DNA from: Siphonodentalium dalli
Lineage: Eukaryota; Mollusca; Scaphopoda; Gadilida; Siphonodentaliidae
NCBI GenBank assembly: GCA_032622095.1
Contig: CP136063.1
Coordinates: 116,086,723 to 116,150,722 of the forward strand
DNA length: 64,000 bases
Reading direction: 5' to 3'
The notes below the pieces were generated by a model. It was not told the origin of the DNA, did no database searches, and saw nothing but the letters and a program-made list of their open reading frames with translations. This document shows, piece after piece, positions 37,401-49,364 of this stretch (the stretch's first letter is position 1; the number at the start of each line of letters is the position of its first letter). A program made the translations under genes and the position numbers.

Positions 37401-38078
37401 ACACTAGCAGTCAGACATCATTCCTAATGGGAATTCAGAACCAGTTTATCTCATTGCTTTAAACAGTGCATGTTGTTCCAGGATTGTCTGTCAAGATAGT
37501 CTTTGCATGCACTCTATTTTATACTGACATATGTTTTCACTGCAAACTTTCCATAATATCAACATCCATATTAATGTTGACATGATGTCAATCAGCAGTG
37601 AACAGCTTAATTATGTAGCAATTTTAAGTCTTCTATTTTTACAGGAGTTATGGCCCTTTTTCGACTTTACCCGGTTTCATAACATATATGTTCCCAACAG
37701 ATAACTCTAGTTTGGATTATTTGATCAGAACCAAAATTGGTACAAGTATGTGTGTTTCTCAGCCAAGTTTGAATATGGGCGATGCTCTTGTTAATTTACT
37801 GATTTATTCCAAGCCTCCAACCAAGCTCTATAAAACTGATTTTCAGATGATTTAAGAATGGTATAATAAAGTGTATTGAACAGATGTTTACGCCGCCCTG
37901 CAACACCAGAAATAAAATAAACTGACACAAAATTAAATTGTCAATGAGAGGGTAATTCCCGGTACTTCCAATCGAGAGTTAGTTGATAACAGAATGCATT
38001 TCTCAGAATTTCCTCTAGGCAGTCATGAGGAAGCTTTCCCGGCATTTCTCAGAAACAAAATTGTATTTTATGTTGCAG

Positions 38079-38201
38079 GCATGAGAAGATAACAAGGCTA
38101 TGTCGAGTTATGGGCGGGGAATTACTTCATGATCCAGATGAGACTTATGAACTAACAACAGATAACGTCAAGAAAATTCTAGCAATCCATCTCAGGTTTA
38201 G
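38079..38201 (+). CDS. RNF213: RNF213-like exon 12, lead into the AAA module
   Basis: The acceptor is TATGTTGCAG and the donor is GTTAGT. One base completes Arg, then 40 codons and AG. It encodes HEKITRLCRVMGGELLHDPD and then YELTTDNVKKILAIHLRF. The LTTDNVxKILAIxxRF(R) segment immediately precedes the Walker A exon in RNF213. The last Arg is split with exon 13. Confidence 0.97.
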
Positions 38202-41200
38202 GTTAGTGGATCACATTTAACTCTTTCTCCACCGAATTTACGGAGGTAAACTGGTCAGGACACCGAGTTTACAGCAGTATATATGGAAATTCTGCATATC
38301 AGATGTAGGGCATTCATACTAGTATTTATAAATATGGTAGGTATGGAAACCCATATATTGTCATGACCCGTGATGACTACCCATCAATTTGCATGATACG
38401 CTGATGGATGATGTCACATAATTGTGATGCATGCCTGGTGTGAACAGGTGTGTAAAATATGGTTGGACTCAATAAATACTGTTACAGTTAAAGTAATATG
38501 AAACACTCCGGTAGGGTGATCAAAGAGAAATGGAGAATATCTTGCTCAAAGTTGTTCTTTTTACAATTATCATATCCAAATTGACAACACACATCGTCAT
38601 TCTTATATACTAATTAAATGCAGTGACTTTTGTGGCAAAATTTTCGTTAGTTTATCACCAATAGTTGTGTCCCGAATCGAGAAGTAAATATTTACAATTG
38701 AGCATATTTCGGACGATGTTTTCTATGGAGTGTTACAGTCGATTTCTTGAAATTTTCGGCAATGTTAGTAGAATGCTACACTACTCCAGTTGGCATAGCT
38801 CCTGAATACTAACTGATCATTTTCACGCAGCCGATCATGTCCATAATATGTCTTTAATTTGATTTCCAATATTTCACTCACTTTCAAATAATTAATTATC
38901 ATTATATGCATAACATGTCGTAGTTTTAGCATATGTGGTGATTAGGAATGTAATTAGCAGGTGTGCAATGAGCATAATTATGAGAACACACCAGTACTAC
39001 CATAATATGCACAAACAGATGTTATTTGACCGAAATAGACACATTTTCCTGCATTTAGGGAATTTTTCCGCCAAGGAGAAGCCCTCAACTGAACTATATG
39101 GATTACGTCTCCGGCCTTGTGTCAATCAGGAGGGTTAAAATTTTATTGCTGTGCCGACCCCACTCACATCCGTGTCCAGATTAGTCTCGCATGAATACAC
39201 CCGCATTCTATCTATTGTCTAGTCAGTTTTTATTCCTCCTCGCCAGGACAGGATCGTTTCTATTTTCTCAAGGTTGTATCTTTCTGTGTTGCGAGTTTAT
39301 CGACTCAATATTTATTGTTGATATTACAAACTTGCAATTTATTGTACCCGATAGTTAATTAATATTTCTCACATCCGAAACGGGAACTTTTTTCGTTTCA
39401 CTGTATCCGTAATTTGTTTCCGTGTTTTCTGTTTTCCTCAAGACGGCTTTATCTTCCAACAATTGGAATTAAGATGGCCATCTTGACAATGACTAAAGAA
39501 GCACATAGCTTACTTGTGGCAAAACCACATAGTGCATATTGTGCCACACATACGGCGTGATGACTATCATGACTTACAATTGAGGACGCAATGTAGTACG
39601 GTATGCGATATCTCCTAATTTCGTGCTACACGTGTTTCACTTTACAGCTTCGGTTATTTCGTAAGTTCCGTTGCTTTGTATCCTAATGTATACTGCCAAA
39701 TCATACATGGCACTGCTCTGTTAATTCGCAGAAAGTTGCACAGGACAGCCATATCCTCCTTTGTAATAATTTACATGAATAAATACGAAAGATAGTACTT
39801 GTTATCACTATCAGATGACAATTCACATTTCTTTCGACTGAGCGATCTGTAACATTGTTTTAACGATCAATACCTGCGAATCTACGCCCGCCAGTATGTA
39901 TGAGCGCGTGGTCTTGTTAGACACATGGCAGATGTAATAACACATTACATCGACTTCAAGGTATTTAGAAAATTCTGCCTTGTCTATCACGATTAAATAT
40001 CATATAACTCATTGTATCATCAGTACAATAGTTACTAACACTCCGTAACAGGGGGATGGTATTCGTTATCACATATATAACCACACTTCAAATTGATGTG
40101 TTGTCTGACGTTCTAAATATTGTGTTGCATTCTTTACATCCATGTATGTACAGTTTGGGTTCCTACGAACTATTGTTCACCAACTGCAATGAAGTGAAAA
40201 CTTTGTAGCCTGACACTAAGCCATCTTACCGTAGGCTCTAATATGCCTCGGCATGGGCGAGCTTGCAATAATGTATTGCACGCCGTAATAGTTCCATACA
40301 TTGTACATGACAATCATATGGTATCAGGGCCTCATGTATGCTGTCAGAACTGACTACTAGTATGCTTACATATGGTGAACAGTTTTCATCCCAATACTGA
40401 CATACTTTGCAGTTTCATCAGTGAATGATAACGGCAAACAGCGAAATAGAAAGAATACATATTGTCACGTGCTCCAGATTCACTGCCAATAGTCTTTCCA
40501 GTAGAGACCATCACTTGGCTCACTAACTTCTATTTCCACATATATCAAAACGATATTCTGCCAAATAGCTTTCACTCGTGTATGATGCGCAGTTACATGC
40601 AACACATTTATATTGCGCAGAATATCAGAAAGGACTGCATTTGTATTGTTACATGTCAAAAGCGAGCTTACATGCGCAGCGTTTATATTGCGCACATCTA
40701 CTGCCAATATATTTCCGAAACCGGCCAAGACATGGCTCTTCGTCTATTGTCACATATCCACTGATTATGTGACAAAACGATTCGATACAATCATGCCGAA
40801 AATGAAGGCATTCATATCTTCACGTCCGCTGTAAGCGCACTTTCCTAACGGAAACCGCCTAGTTCTTGCCTATGTGCATTCGGAACTCATCGTCCTCATA
40901 TACGAGAAAAGACAGTATCTTACCTGTCATAGCAGGTAAGATCACGTGGCCAGGGGTATAACGTGATTTTATATTAACCTTACTTTATACTCAATAACCT
41001 AGGTTGTATTGTGTTATGTATATTAACCTTGCTTTGTTATAACTAACAGCATGTCTTGCAGTCGAACATGATTCGAATTTGATGGCCACACACCGTGCAG
41101 GTTGCTCATTCACGGGTGTATTACTTGTTATAGTTGGGTAAGGGCATATTAGTCAATGATTACCTACTTTGAGCAACCGTACCAGTCTTTACCTCGGGCA

Positions 41201-41504
41201 GGACCAGTTCTGGCCCCCCAGGTCCTGCTACGGCAGTGTGAACCAATGGTAGGCGGGTGCTGCAAGTGGTTGATTCGGGAAACCAATCTTCACGGGCGAT
41301 TGCTCCGGCACCTTTCTCTCAGGTGCCTAATGGTAGTGGCAATACGATTATTAAATTTCGAAAAAAATTCACATCGATATACTATTATTCCACATAGAGT
41401 GAAATTTCCATCAGTATTTTGATTTCGGCCTGGATTCCTGCCACGAAGATCTGTTTATAGGCCACCACAATTATTGGGCACCTGGGAGTAGCCTTTGGCG
41501 GCTG

Positions 41505-42750
41505 TTCTGGGTGGGGAAGACTCGTTGTCACGTGACGCTCTTGCTCTCATAGACATAGCGCACCAGCCAAATGGCCTTCTGACTCTTCCCCATGGTGCAG
41601 TGGCCCACATCATTACAAGATGGGGTCCAGTCGATCCCCTGGAATCGTAATACCTTCGGGATACATCCGGGCCTGCTCCTCCGCCGTCATGTGATCATAG
41701 TGGTATGTCATCGACATTTATTCCAGTTTGGTCAGGACCACCTGCATTTGGGGGATTCCATGGAAGGGGCTTCCTCTGATCAAATGGCTCATCAGAACTT
41801 ATTCCCTCTGGCCTTGGGGGCGCAGCTTGATGATGCCCCAGGATTTGAGGGGGTGACCTTGGACAGGACATAGCTACTTATCCCAAATGCAAGAGCATTT
41901 GTCTTGCGTCGAACCATTTCAGAGTAGGCCTCTTCCACAGTCTGGTATCCCAACCTGATGCAGCCAATTCTGTTGGCTGGCGTCGATCTTGACATGCTTC
42001 TCTGCATCGCGTGGCGTCGGCAGGTTTGACGACGATGAGCAAGAATCGCGGGTCGACAGTGGGTCGCCAGGCACACTGTCGGACGAGGATTCTGATGTTC
42101 CGCTGGTAAGTGATTTTGTACAGGATGAGGATACAGGTTGATATCTTATATTGCTTCATTTAATTCAACAATCTGCGATAAGTACAAGTATTTATCTCAG
42201 TCAGGAAAGATCCAGCACTGTAGCCTTTGGAGGATGTTCTGGGTGAGGAAGTGAAGAGTTTTTGCGTGCCTCCAAGAGCTGCTCCAGCCTTCTGCCTCTT
42301 CCCCACGGTGCAGTGGCCCACATCTCCACAGATGGGGTCCAGCCACTCCCCTGGAATCGTACACCTTCGGGATACCTCTAGGCCACTCCTCCACCGGTAG
42401 GCTGAATGTTCTGGGTGGGGAAGACTTGTTACTGCGTGCCTCCAAGTGCTGCACCAACCAACCTTCTAACTCTTCCCCATGGTGCAGTGGCCCACATCTC
42501 CACAAGATGGGGTCCAATCCCCTGGAATCGTAATACCTTAGGGATACCTCCAGGCCACTCCTTCACCGGTAGGAAAGAAAGGCTGAATGATCTGGGTGGG
42601 GAAGACTTGTTGCGTGCCTCCAAGAGCTGCACCAACCAGCCTTCTATCTCTTCCCCACGGTGCAGTGGCCCACATCTCCACACGATGGGGTCCAATCTCC
42701 TGGAATCGTAATACCTTCGGGATACCTCCAGGCCACTCCTTCACCGGTCA
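41505..42750 (+). repeat. Repeated ~175-bp modules inside copy A
   Basis: At least four copies (about 41505-41690, 42232-42400, 42405-42571, 42582-42748). Each has TCTGGGTGGGGAAGACT, a CCTCCAAGxGCTGC or related stretch, CTTCCCCAYGGTGCAGTGG, CCCACATC, ATGGGGTCCA, CCTGGAATCGTAATACC and TTCGGGATACCTCCAGGCC. GTGGGGAAG and CTTCCCCAC can pair. The same module occurs in copy B at about 59678-59840, with a partial copy at 59040-59125. There is no consistent reading frame. Confidence 0.8.
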
Positions 42751-43017
42751 TTTTGCAATTTTGATCATTCTGCTACATTTGATCATTTCGAAATGTACCC
42801 GACACTCGTTATGTGCGCCATCATAGATCACTGATGCTTCTATGCTTGTTCATCAAGTCCTCAGTGGTGTTCTCTAATCCCATATATACTGGTATGCAAT
42901 GATACCTTGGATCATGATGGCGTTCCCTGCTCTCTACATTATACGAGGCTGGAGTACAGATGTGTGGCATGATATAATGAAACCTCCTACCTCGCTATGA
43001 TATCTGCAGCATATCAT

Positions 43018-43817
43018 TTTTATACCCCCCGCAACGAAGTTAGGGGGGGTATACTGGAGTCAGCTTGTCCGTCCGTCCGTCCGTCGTCCGTCCGTCCGTC
43101 GTCCGTCCGTCCGTGGACACAAATTTGTCCGGAGTTTTTCTCAGTCGTTTTTTGATCAATTTCCATGAAACTTGGCACAGACATCAACCATCATGGGAAC
43201 CTGTGCACCTGCGATTATGACGTCTGTCGGACTTTTTTTTTTTGGAGTTATCCCCCCTTTTTCGACTTAGAAAATTTTCGCAACATGTATACTTTTGTCC
43301 GAGCTTTTATTCCTACATTTTTCAGTCAATTTTTTTAAAACTTGGCACAGATATTTAGTACCATTGGAACTTGTGCACCTGCGATTATGACATCTGTCCG
43401 ACATTTTTTGGTGGAGTTATCCCCCTTTTTCAACTTAGAAACTTTTTTTGCAACATGCATAATTTTGTCCGAGCTTTTATTCCTACATTTTTCGGTCAAT
43501 GTTTTTGAATCTTGGCACTGATATTTAGTACCATGGGAACCTGTGCCCCTGCGATTATGACATCTGTCCGACATTTTTTGTGTGGAGTTATTCCCCTTTT
43601 TCGACTTAGAAATTTTTTCACAACATACATAATTTTGTCCAAGCTTTTATTCCTACAATTTTCGGTCAATAGGTTTAAGATTAGGGTTATGGTTGTACAC
43701 CTGCAATGGGAACTGTTATTTTATTATTTTAACTAAATGTTTACTGACATGTGAAACATCTTAGTATTTTAAAAAGGGGGGTATCCGTAGTCCCATTGGG
43801 ACAGTCACACCTCTAGT
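43018..43817 (+). repeat. CCGTCC-type repeat (TTATACCCCCC ends), full-looking copy
   Basis: The left end TATACCCCCCGCAACGAAG is followed by GGGGGGGTATACTGGAGTC and a (CCGTCCGT)n run at 43068-43115. Internal ~180-bp subrepeats (TTTTGTCCGAGCTTTTATTC, TTGGCACAGATATTTAGTAC, GCGATTATGACATCTGTCCG, GGAGTTATCCCCC) recur three to four times. The right end is GGGGGGTATCCGTAGTCCC. It is non-coding. The same family, reversed, abuts the N gap at 48617-48945. Confidence 0.75.
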
Positions 43818-43837
43818 TATATCTGGTTTGTGTATCA

Positions 43838-44001
43838 CAGGGAGCAATTTACTTTCGATATCTGATTAGCAAATAATCTCACATTGACATGATTAGATCG
43901 CATTTTTATAACATCATACATGTATAAAAAATTCCTCGCTATTACCGGTATCCACATTTCAGTGGCAAATCGCGATGCGATTCCAGTTAATTTGCTCCCT
44001 G
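43838..44001. mobile_element. 164-bp hAT MITE
   Basis: Terminal repeats CAGGGAGCAA / TTGCTCCCTG are flanked by a perfect 8-bp duplication GTGTATCA (43830-43837 and 44002-44009). It is inserted in DIRS-like copy A. A related, diverged copy in the opposite orientation is at about 53420-53596. Confidence 0.9.
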
Positions 44002-44742
44002 GTGTATCATAAGCATTCTGATATCTTATGGCATACACAATGGCTGCATGTGACATCAGTTCATAATGTGAACTGTCGAGAGAGCGAAGAAGATAACAAA
44101 GAGAATAGGATGCAGCAAAGTTATACTTGCTCGGTTGTCTCGCTAGCATGAATTATATGGCACTACCTGGGATGTTTATTCCAAAAACAAGGGGGGCAGG
44201 CGGTACACATTTGAGCAATGTCGTAATCTGAATTGGGAGCTCTTTCACGTAACATAATCATATCTGATTCATGACTAAATCACATTTACATGAATCCTGT
44301 TTCGGAAGAGTACATTCCCATCGAATTTGGATATTAATTAACTTTATTGCTCGTGCCTCCTCCTGGGCTTGCATTCTAATCCATATAGTTCAGTTGAGGG
44401 CTTCTCCTTGGCGGAAAAATATAATATTTATAAATAATATTACTTTTTCCTTAAGGGAAGCCCGAAACTGAACTATCATAGATCCCTCCCATGGTGGTGC
44501 CATTCCCAACCCCGCGACTCGCAAATCTCATGATTAAGTCGGAAATAAAAAACTGACTAGACAATAGATAGAATGCGGGTGTATTCATGCGAGACTAATC
44601 TGGACACGGATGTGAGTGGGGTCGGCACAGCAATAAAATTTTAACCCTCCTGATTGACACAAGGCCGGAGACGTAATCCATATAGTTCAGTTTCGGGCTT
44701 CCCTTAAGGAAAAAGTAATATTATTTATAAATATTATATTTT

Positions 44743-47331
44743 AGGCCCACAGTCATTTACTTGTGATTATGCTGATGAATTATGAGTAACTTTCCAACTA
44801 CAACAACTGCCAAGGTCCTCATCACATTCACAAAATGTGTATGCATGTCAACATTTATAACATGCACCCGCAGCTATTATTATTCAATTGGCACTGTTGC
44901 GGTATGTGATTTTCATAACATAATCTTCTTTATTTCATAAATTTATAATGTTATTGGTATGTGTTTTTCATAAACAATAATAAACCAAATTGGTGTGCGA
45001 CTCAAAACACCACACCTGTCAATGTTTTTTGGTAAACCCGAAAATTACATCATACAGGTGCTATCTATATTTAGGCTGGGAACATCTCTTTATGGCCATA
45101 CATGTTAGGTCTACGTATGCACCAATCAATTAGCAATGATACAGAATATCACCCAAAGGATATCCAAGTTGCTAACCAATAAATTCATTTGTTTATATCC
45201 CTGTAAATGTTATAAGTATTATTCCCTGTTATTCCCAAAAATTAAGCTCTGCCCGCTCAAGCAGGCTGCAGTGGTGAACGTAAATTACATCATCATGTTC
45301 ACTACTATGAGGACATTCAATGGAGTGTTCAAATGGTTTGTTTGGGTGTTCCGTTCTAGAATTTAGTCATCATTGTTTATCTAGAAATGTTTGATTTCTG
45401 TCCATCCAATGTCTGCTCAGGTCATAACTCTTGAACAGTAGTGCTCAGATCTCAATGAAATTTGGTATGGATGTTCACTACTATTTGGACATTCACTGGG
45501 GTGATCAATTGTTCTGTTCGGTTTTTCCATTCTAGAGTTATTCATCTTTGTTTATCTGGAAATAATGGGTTCTTTTTCCTTATTAATATCAAACTGATAT
45601 CTCCACCATGGTGTCTGATCTTCATGAAATGTTTTAATGATGTTCACCACTATGAGGATATTCAATAGAGTGCTCAATCATTTTGAACAGGTTTTTTTTC
45701 TAGGGTTATTCATTTTTATGTTTACCCATACCATAGTATGGTAAACATAGTGTCGTTGCCCGGATTGACCACTCGTCGTTGGTCCGTCTGTCTGTCCGTC
45801 TGTCTGTCCGTAGACACTTTACGAGTAATGCGATAACTCTAACATTTTCTATCCGATCGGAACCAAATTTTGTATATGGGTTTCTCAGCCCAAAATACGG
45901 ATCGAGTTCGAATTTGGGTTTGATCCGAGTTTTTGTTACAGAGTTATGGCCCTTTTTCGACTTAGAATTGACGCATTCTGCCATAACTCGAACATTTTTC
46001 ATCTGATTGGAAACAAATTTGGTCTGTTAGTTTCACAGCCCAAAATACAGATCGAGTTCGAATATGGGTTTGATCCGATTTATTTTAAAGGAGTTATGAC
46101 CCTTTTTCGAAGAAAAAAATTGGAAGAAAAAAATCAATTTAAAAAAAAAAATTACTTTTAACTTTTATAATAATAATAAAAAAAAATTCATTTGTTTTCA
46201 TTTAGATATTGATGATTATGATAAAAGTTGATAAAAAGATTTCCAATGTGGACCTTTAATTTTTTTAAATAATTAAAAAGTTTTTAAGTTAAACAAATTT
46301 GAAAAACTAACACCATTATAACTCTGCCAAGGGTACCCCAAATCACCACACCAAATTTGATTAAATCAGTCCAAAATCTTGTGTTATGTACTGGTAAATC
46401 TGTTTGGAGCAACATTAAATCCAATTCACCAATTGCCTTTGGACAACTTAGCTATTGATAAGGCTATATTATTTTCTGATGTCTCTTATGCCAATGTGCA
46501 AATAATCTGATAAAGAAGGCTATGGTATCTAATTTAAAATAAAGATTCAACAATAAACATCACATGATATTAACAGTAGACATCTCTGCTGCAGAGTTAT
46601 ATCTTCAGATGGTCTGATATCATTATAATTGTTATTGGTTTAATAGAGGTCAGTGTTCAACATAAACAATTCCTGTGATATTTTGACAGCTCTGCTATAT
46701 AATTGATATTAATGGGTCAGTGGTGAGGTTGCTTATCTGTATACTAGGACACATTATTATTGTAAACTTAAATTGGACTCTTTTAACCCAAGTATTCCAT
46801 GTCCAGGTCACACCTAAACATTTAACCCATGGGCTTGCTGGCTGTGGTGGTTTAGCATTACAGATCCTGTACCAGTGCATTCTCTTATATAAATGCCAGT
46901 GACCCATAAATTCCAATAATTTGTGTTATGTTCATTTGTCTATAATAGTACATAACAGTATACTCTATAATTCAACACCAAAACTCTCATTTATCCGATC
47001 ATATGAAATTTTTATCGCCAAGGTATGGGTTAACATCTGCCGATCGTGATCGGCCTCTCGTTATTTATCTGAAAATGTTGATTTTGGGTCCGTCTGCCAG
47101 AGTATCTCAGTCATAGATTTTACCTATTCTTTTATTTGCTCATCAATTCTTCTGATGTATTCTACAATTTGTTACGTGGAAAAAAAATCTCCATTCAAAA
47201 AATGTTCTCATGTCTAAGCATAGCCATCAATGAACAATTGCAATTTTCTGAAACTGATCTTGTCTTTTGGGAAGGAATGTTTCTTAATTTGGTTTGTGTA
47301 GTATGGATATCAGGGGTGTAGTGTTTCCAAT
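44743..47331. other. Intron with diverged repeats
   Basis: About 45290-45720 holds three diverged ~170-bp direct repeats (TTCACTACTATGAGGACATT, GTTTATCTAGAAAT). About 45720-46140 is another CCGTCC/CTGTCC-type repeat (GGTCCGTCTGTCTGTCC, GAGTTATGGCCCTTTTTCGA). 46140-47330 is AT-rich. A fragment of the long-hairpin word (GTGCATTCTCTTATATAAAT) occurs near 46876. No exon was found. Confidence 0.5.
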
Positions 47332-47577
47332 TTAACTCTTTGATGACTGAAGCTTCCTGAAATTTTGCAAAAACCCTGTGCCAATGCATTCTCTTAAATA
47401 TGCGAGTCTCCCATAGGGCGCCTTGCAATTATACATTGGCCTAAAAATATTTAAGTAAGCCAGTGGAGTCTCTTATATATGCAAGGCTCCCTATGGGAGA
47501 CTTGCATATATAAGAGAATGTACTGATACAGGGTCTTTAATACCAAACTAGAGCAGCTCCCGCCATGAAAGGGTTAA
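47332..47577. mobile_element. piggyBac-like MITE, diverged hairpin copy
   Basis: TTAA lies at 47332-47335 and 47574-47577, with short ends TTAACTCTTT / AAAGGGTTAA. Inside are two imperfect hairpins built on CCAATGCATTCTCTTA..ATGCGAG (about 47380-47440) and CTCTTATATATGCAAGGCTC (about 47468-47521), like the 7013 and 13401 copies. It ends 65 bp before exon 13. Confidence 0.6.
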
Positions 47578-47642
47578 ATATCTGTAGCTGTCAATGTATA
47601 AGCATGCAGCGCATCTGTTCACAAATTTTATTCTTTTTGCAG

Positions 47643-47763
47643 ATGTGACATCCCTGTTATCATTATGGGAGAAACTGGATGTGGAAAAACAAGACTTGTG
47701 AAATTCATGTGTGAACTACAGGCTCCTCCAGGCGTAGGAGTGGACAATATGTTGCTGATGAAG
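47643..47763 (+). CDS. RNF213: RNF213-like exon 13, Walker A of the next AAA module
   Basis: The acceptor is CTTTTTGCAG and the donor is GTACTG. One base completes Arg, then 40 codons. It encodes CDIPVIIMGETGCGKTRLVK and then MCELQAPPGVGVDNMLLMK. GETGCGKT is the Walker A motif of the first of the two hydrolysis-competent AAA modules described for RNF213 (AAA3 in published structures). The lysine and threonine are intact. ATP hydrolysis here drives the motor part of the ligase. It ends on a codon boundary. Confidence 0.98.
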
Positions 47764-48419
47764 GTACTGTGATTTTAAAAAATTGTTTTTCTCACTATTA
47801 AATTGCTTACTGCCTATTTGTTTTTTTCAGAGTGTACCATTTCTTCTGTTGCTCATCTTAGGTTTAAACTCATGATCAGATATACCAGCGTCCAACAATG
47901 GTTCAAGCTTGAATTCAATTTTAATATTTAGCTTGCTCTGATTTGATTTGAAACTGGTTTTATCATTCAAGTAGTTATTGAGTTATGGTAGCAGGACCAG
48001 GATTTTTTATGTCAGACTTTGCATGGGAGATACTGCCCCTCCATGGGTCTATGCTTCAGCTTGACGAAATGGGATAAGCACATGGTTTGTACGCTAAATG
48101 AAAAGTTCTTAAATTTAGAACCACTCCTACTGCTAAATAGTGCTTAAATCCATGCTAGTCCTTGAAAAGTACTTTAAAATCAACCTCTAGCCTTGAAAAG
48201 TCCTTAAATCCCACAAAAAAGGTTAATATGAGTCAGTTTATTTGAAATTTGAAGTAAAATATCATAACCGCGGTGTCCACTTCACAATTCAGGTGCGATA
48301 AAAACAACAAAGTGTCCCAATTGTAACCTATAGGTTTTAATAGAGCACACATTTCTTATTCTACCACAAATCAACGAAAGCTTCTCAAAAGCATAGTTCA
48401 TGCATTGTAACCATTTTAG

Positions 48420-48516
48420 GTGCATGGTGGAACTACAAAGAAAGACATAGTAAATAGAGTTCTAGAAGCAGAGAAAAAAGCCATTGAAAACACCAAACAG
48501 CATGGAAATAGTATGC
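48420..48516 (+). CDS. RNF213: RNF213-like exon 14, cut by the assembly gap
   Basis: The acceptor is AACCATTTTAG. It is read in phase 0 as VHGGTTKKDIVNRVLEAEKK and then AIENTKQHGNSM up to the first N. The VHGGTT motif follows Walker A in RNF213, and the Walker B segment (ILFFDEAN in the family) would come next but falls in the gap. A GT at 48511 could be a weak donor, but the family continues without a break here, so the exon probably runs into the gap. Confidence 0.95.
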
Positions 48517-48616
48517 NNNNNNNNNNNNNNNNNNNNNNNNNNNNNNNNNNNNNNNNNNNNNNNNNNNNNNNNNNNNNNNNNNNNNNNNNNNNNNNNNNNN
48601 NNNNNNNNNNNNNNNN
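48517..48616. other. Assembly gap (100 N)
   Basis: Exactly 100 N, a conventional placeholder for a gap of unknown size. The right edge is inside a reversed CCGTCC-type repeat. Sequence on the two sides may not be adjacent in the genome. Confidence 1.
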
Positions 48617-48945
48617 GTGCCACGTTTCTAAAAAATTTACTTAAAAATGTAGAAATAAAAGCTCGGACAAAAGTATACATGTTGCGAAAATTTTCTAAAT
48701 CGAAAAAGGGGGATAACTCCACCAAAAAAAGGTCCGACAGACGTCATAATCGCAGGTGCACAGGTTCCCATGGTGGTTGATGTCTGTGCCAAGTTTCAAG
48801 GAAATTGATCAAAAAACGACTGAGAAAAAACTCCGGACAAATTTGTGTCCACGGTACGATGGGACAGACGACGGACGGACGGACGATGGATGGACAAGCT
48901 GACTCAAGTATACCCCCCCCTAACTTCGTTGCGGGGGGTATAATA
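48617..48945 (-). repeat. CCGTCC-type repeat abutting the gap
   Basis: Reverse-complement copy of the family at 43018-43817, ending CCCCTAACTTCGTTGCGGGG and GGTATAAT at about 48945. It is truncated by the N gap on its left, which probably explains why the assembly broke here. Confidence 0.85.
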
Positions 48946-49252
48946 AGAGGTCTGTAATGAAAGTTTTTAGATGGCGTATCTCTCGTGTTAGCACCCCCAA
49001 TCAAGGCAAATTGCAGATAAGCTAAGAGATTTAATGGGAATTACAACCGAAATAAAACCACTTTTTATTATGCCTTTATAGACAAAATAATATATTACCA
49101 TATTCAGTTTTATCTGTATTTTATTCACAAAATAGCAAATTGAGTTTTATAAAACTATGTTGTTGTTGCAATTGTGGCACGGAAGAGATAGTCCATCTTT
49201 AAATATATTTGTTTACATGGTATCCTGTTAATTTAAATTTAAAACATTTTAG

Positions 49253-49364
49253 GTTTCAATGTGGAAACGGTTGAAATACAAGAATTTCAAATTCACAATC
49301 TGGGATGTTGGCGGTCAGACAAAGATCCGACCATTGTGGAAGCACTACTACTTCAATACTCAGG
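49253..49364 (+). pseudogene. TRIM23: ARF-domain exon 1 (TRIM23-like), +1 shifted
   Basis: The acceptor is AACATTTTAG and the donor is GTGAGT. The exon starts in an ARF-type switch region (GFNVETVE, with the Gly split over the intron), then shifts frame by one extra A (GAAATAC instead of GAATAC, about 49276-49282) and continues [20 protein letters not shown] with [15 protein letters not shown] is the G3 motif of ARF GTPases. WKHYY.NTQ together with exon 2 fits the ARF domain of TRIM23 better than ARF1. Splice sites are intact. It could be a sequencing indel rather than a dead gene. Confidence 0.65.

Larger units (their letters stand above)
39067..44742 (+). mobile_element. DIRS-like non-autonomous element, copy A
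   Basis: About 5.68 kb in the intron between exons 12 and 13. The left ITR is 39088-39236 and the right ITR 44543-44692, nearly identical as reverse complements. The left outer end is TCCGCCAAGGAGAAGCCCTC (39067-39087); the right outer end (44693-44742) is unrelated to it (TCGGGCTTCCCTTAAGG, then AT-rich to TATATTTT). The ICR at 44378-44476 is the complement of the left end (to about 44415) running straight into the complement of the right end. A run of T is shared at both ends, like the short overlap of DIRS circle junctions. There is no RT or recombinase ORF. The interior shares long stretches with copy B and contains a hAT MITE and a CCGTCC repeat. Confidence 0.82.

Noticed and set aside
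38215-38240. TTAACTCTTTCTCC as left end of another piggyBac-like MITE (also TTAACCCTTTC at 23697)
   Set aside because: No matching inverted end with TTAA could be found downstream, so only an end-like word remains.
43068-43115. CCGTCCGTC run as a CRISPR-like or telomeric array
   Set aside because: It is a short microsatellite within a dispersed animal repeat; there are no spacers and no telomere motif.
39067-44742. Foldback (TIR) DNA transposon as the explanation of the inverted ends
   Set aside because: Simple TIR elements do not explain why the outer ends differ, nor why an internal segment spells both ends joined. No target duplication was seen at B, where an empty site can be read.
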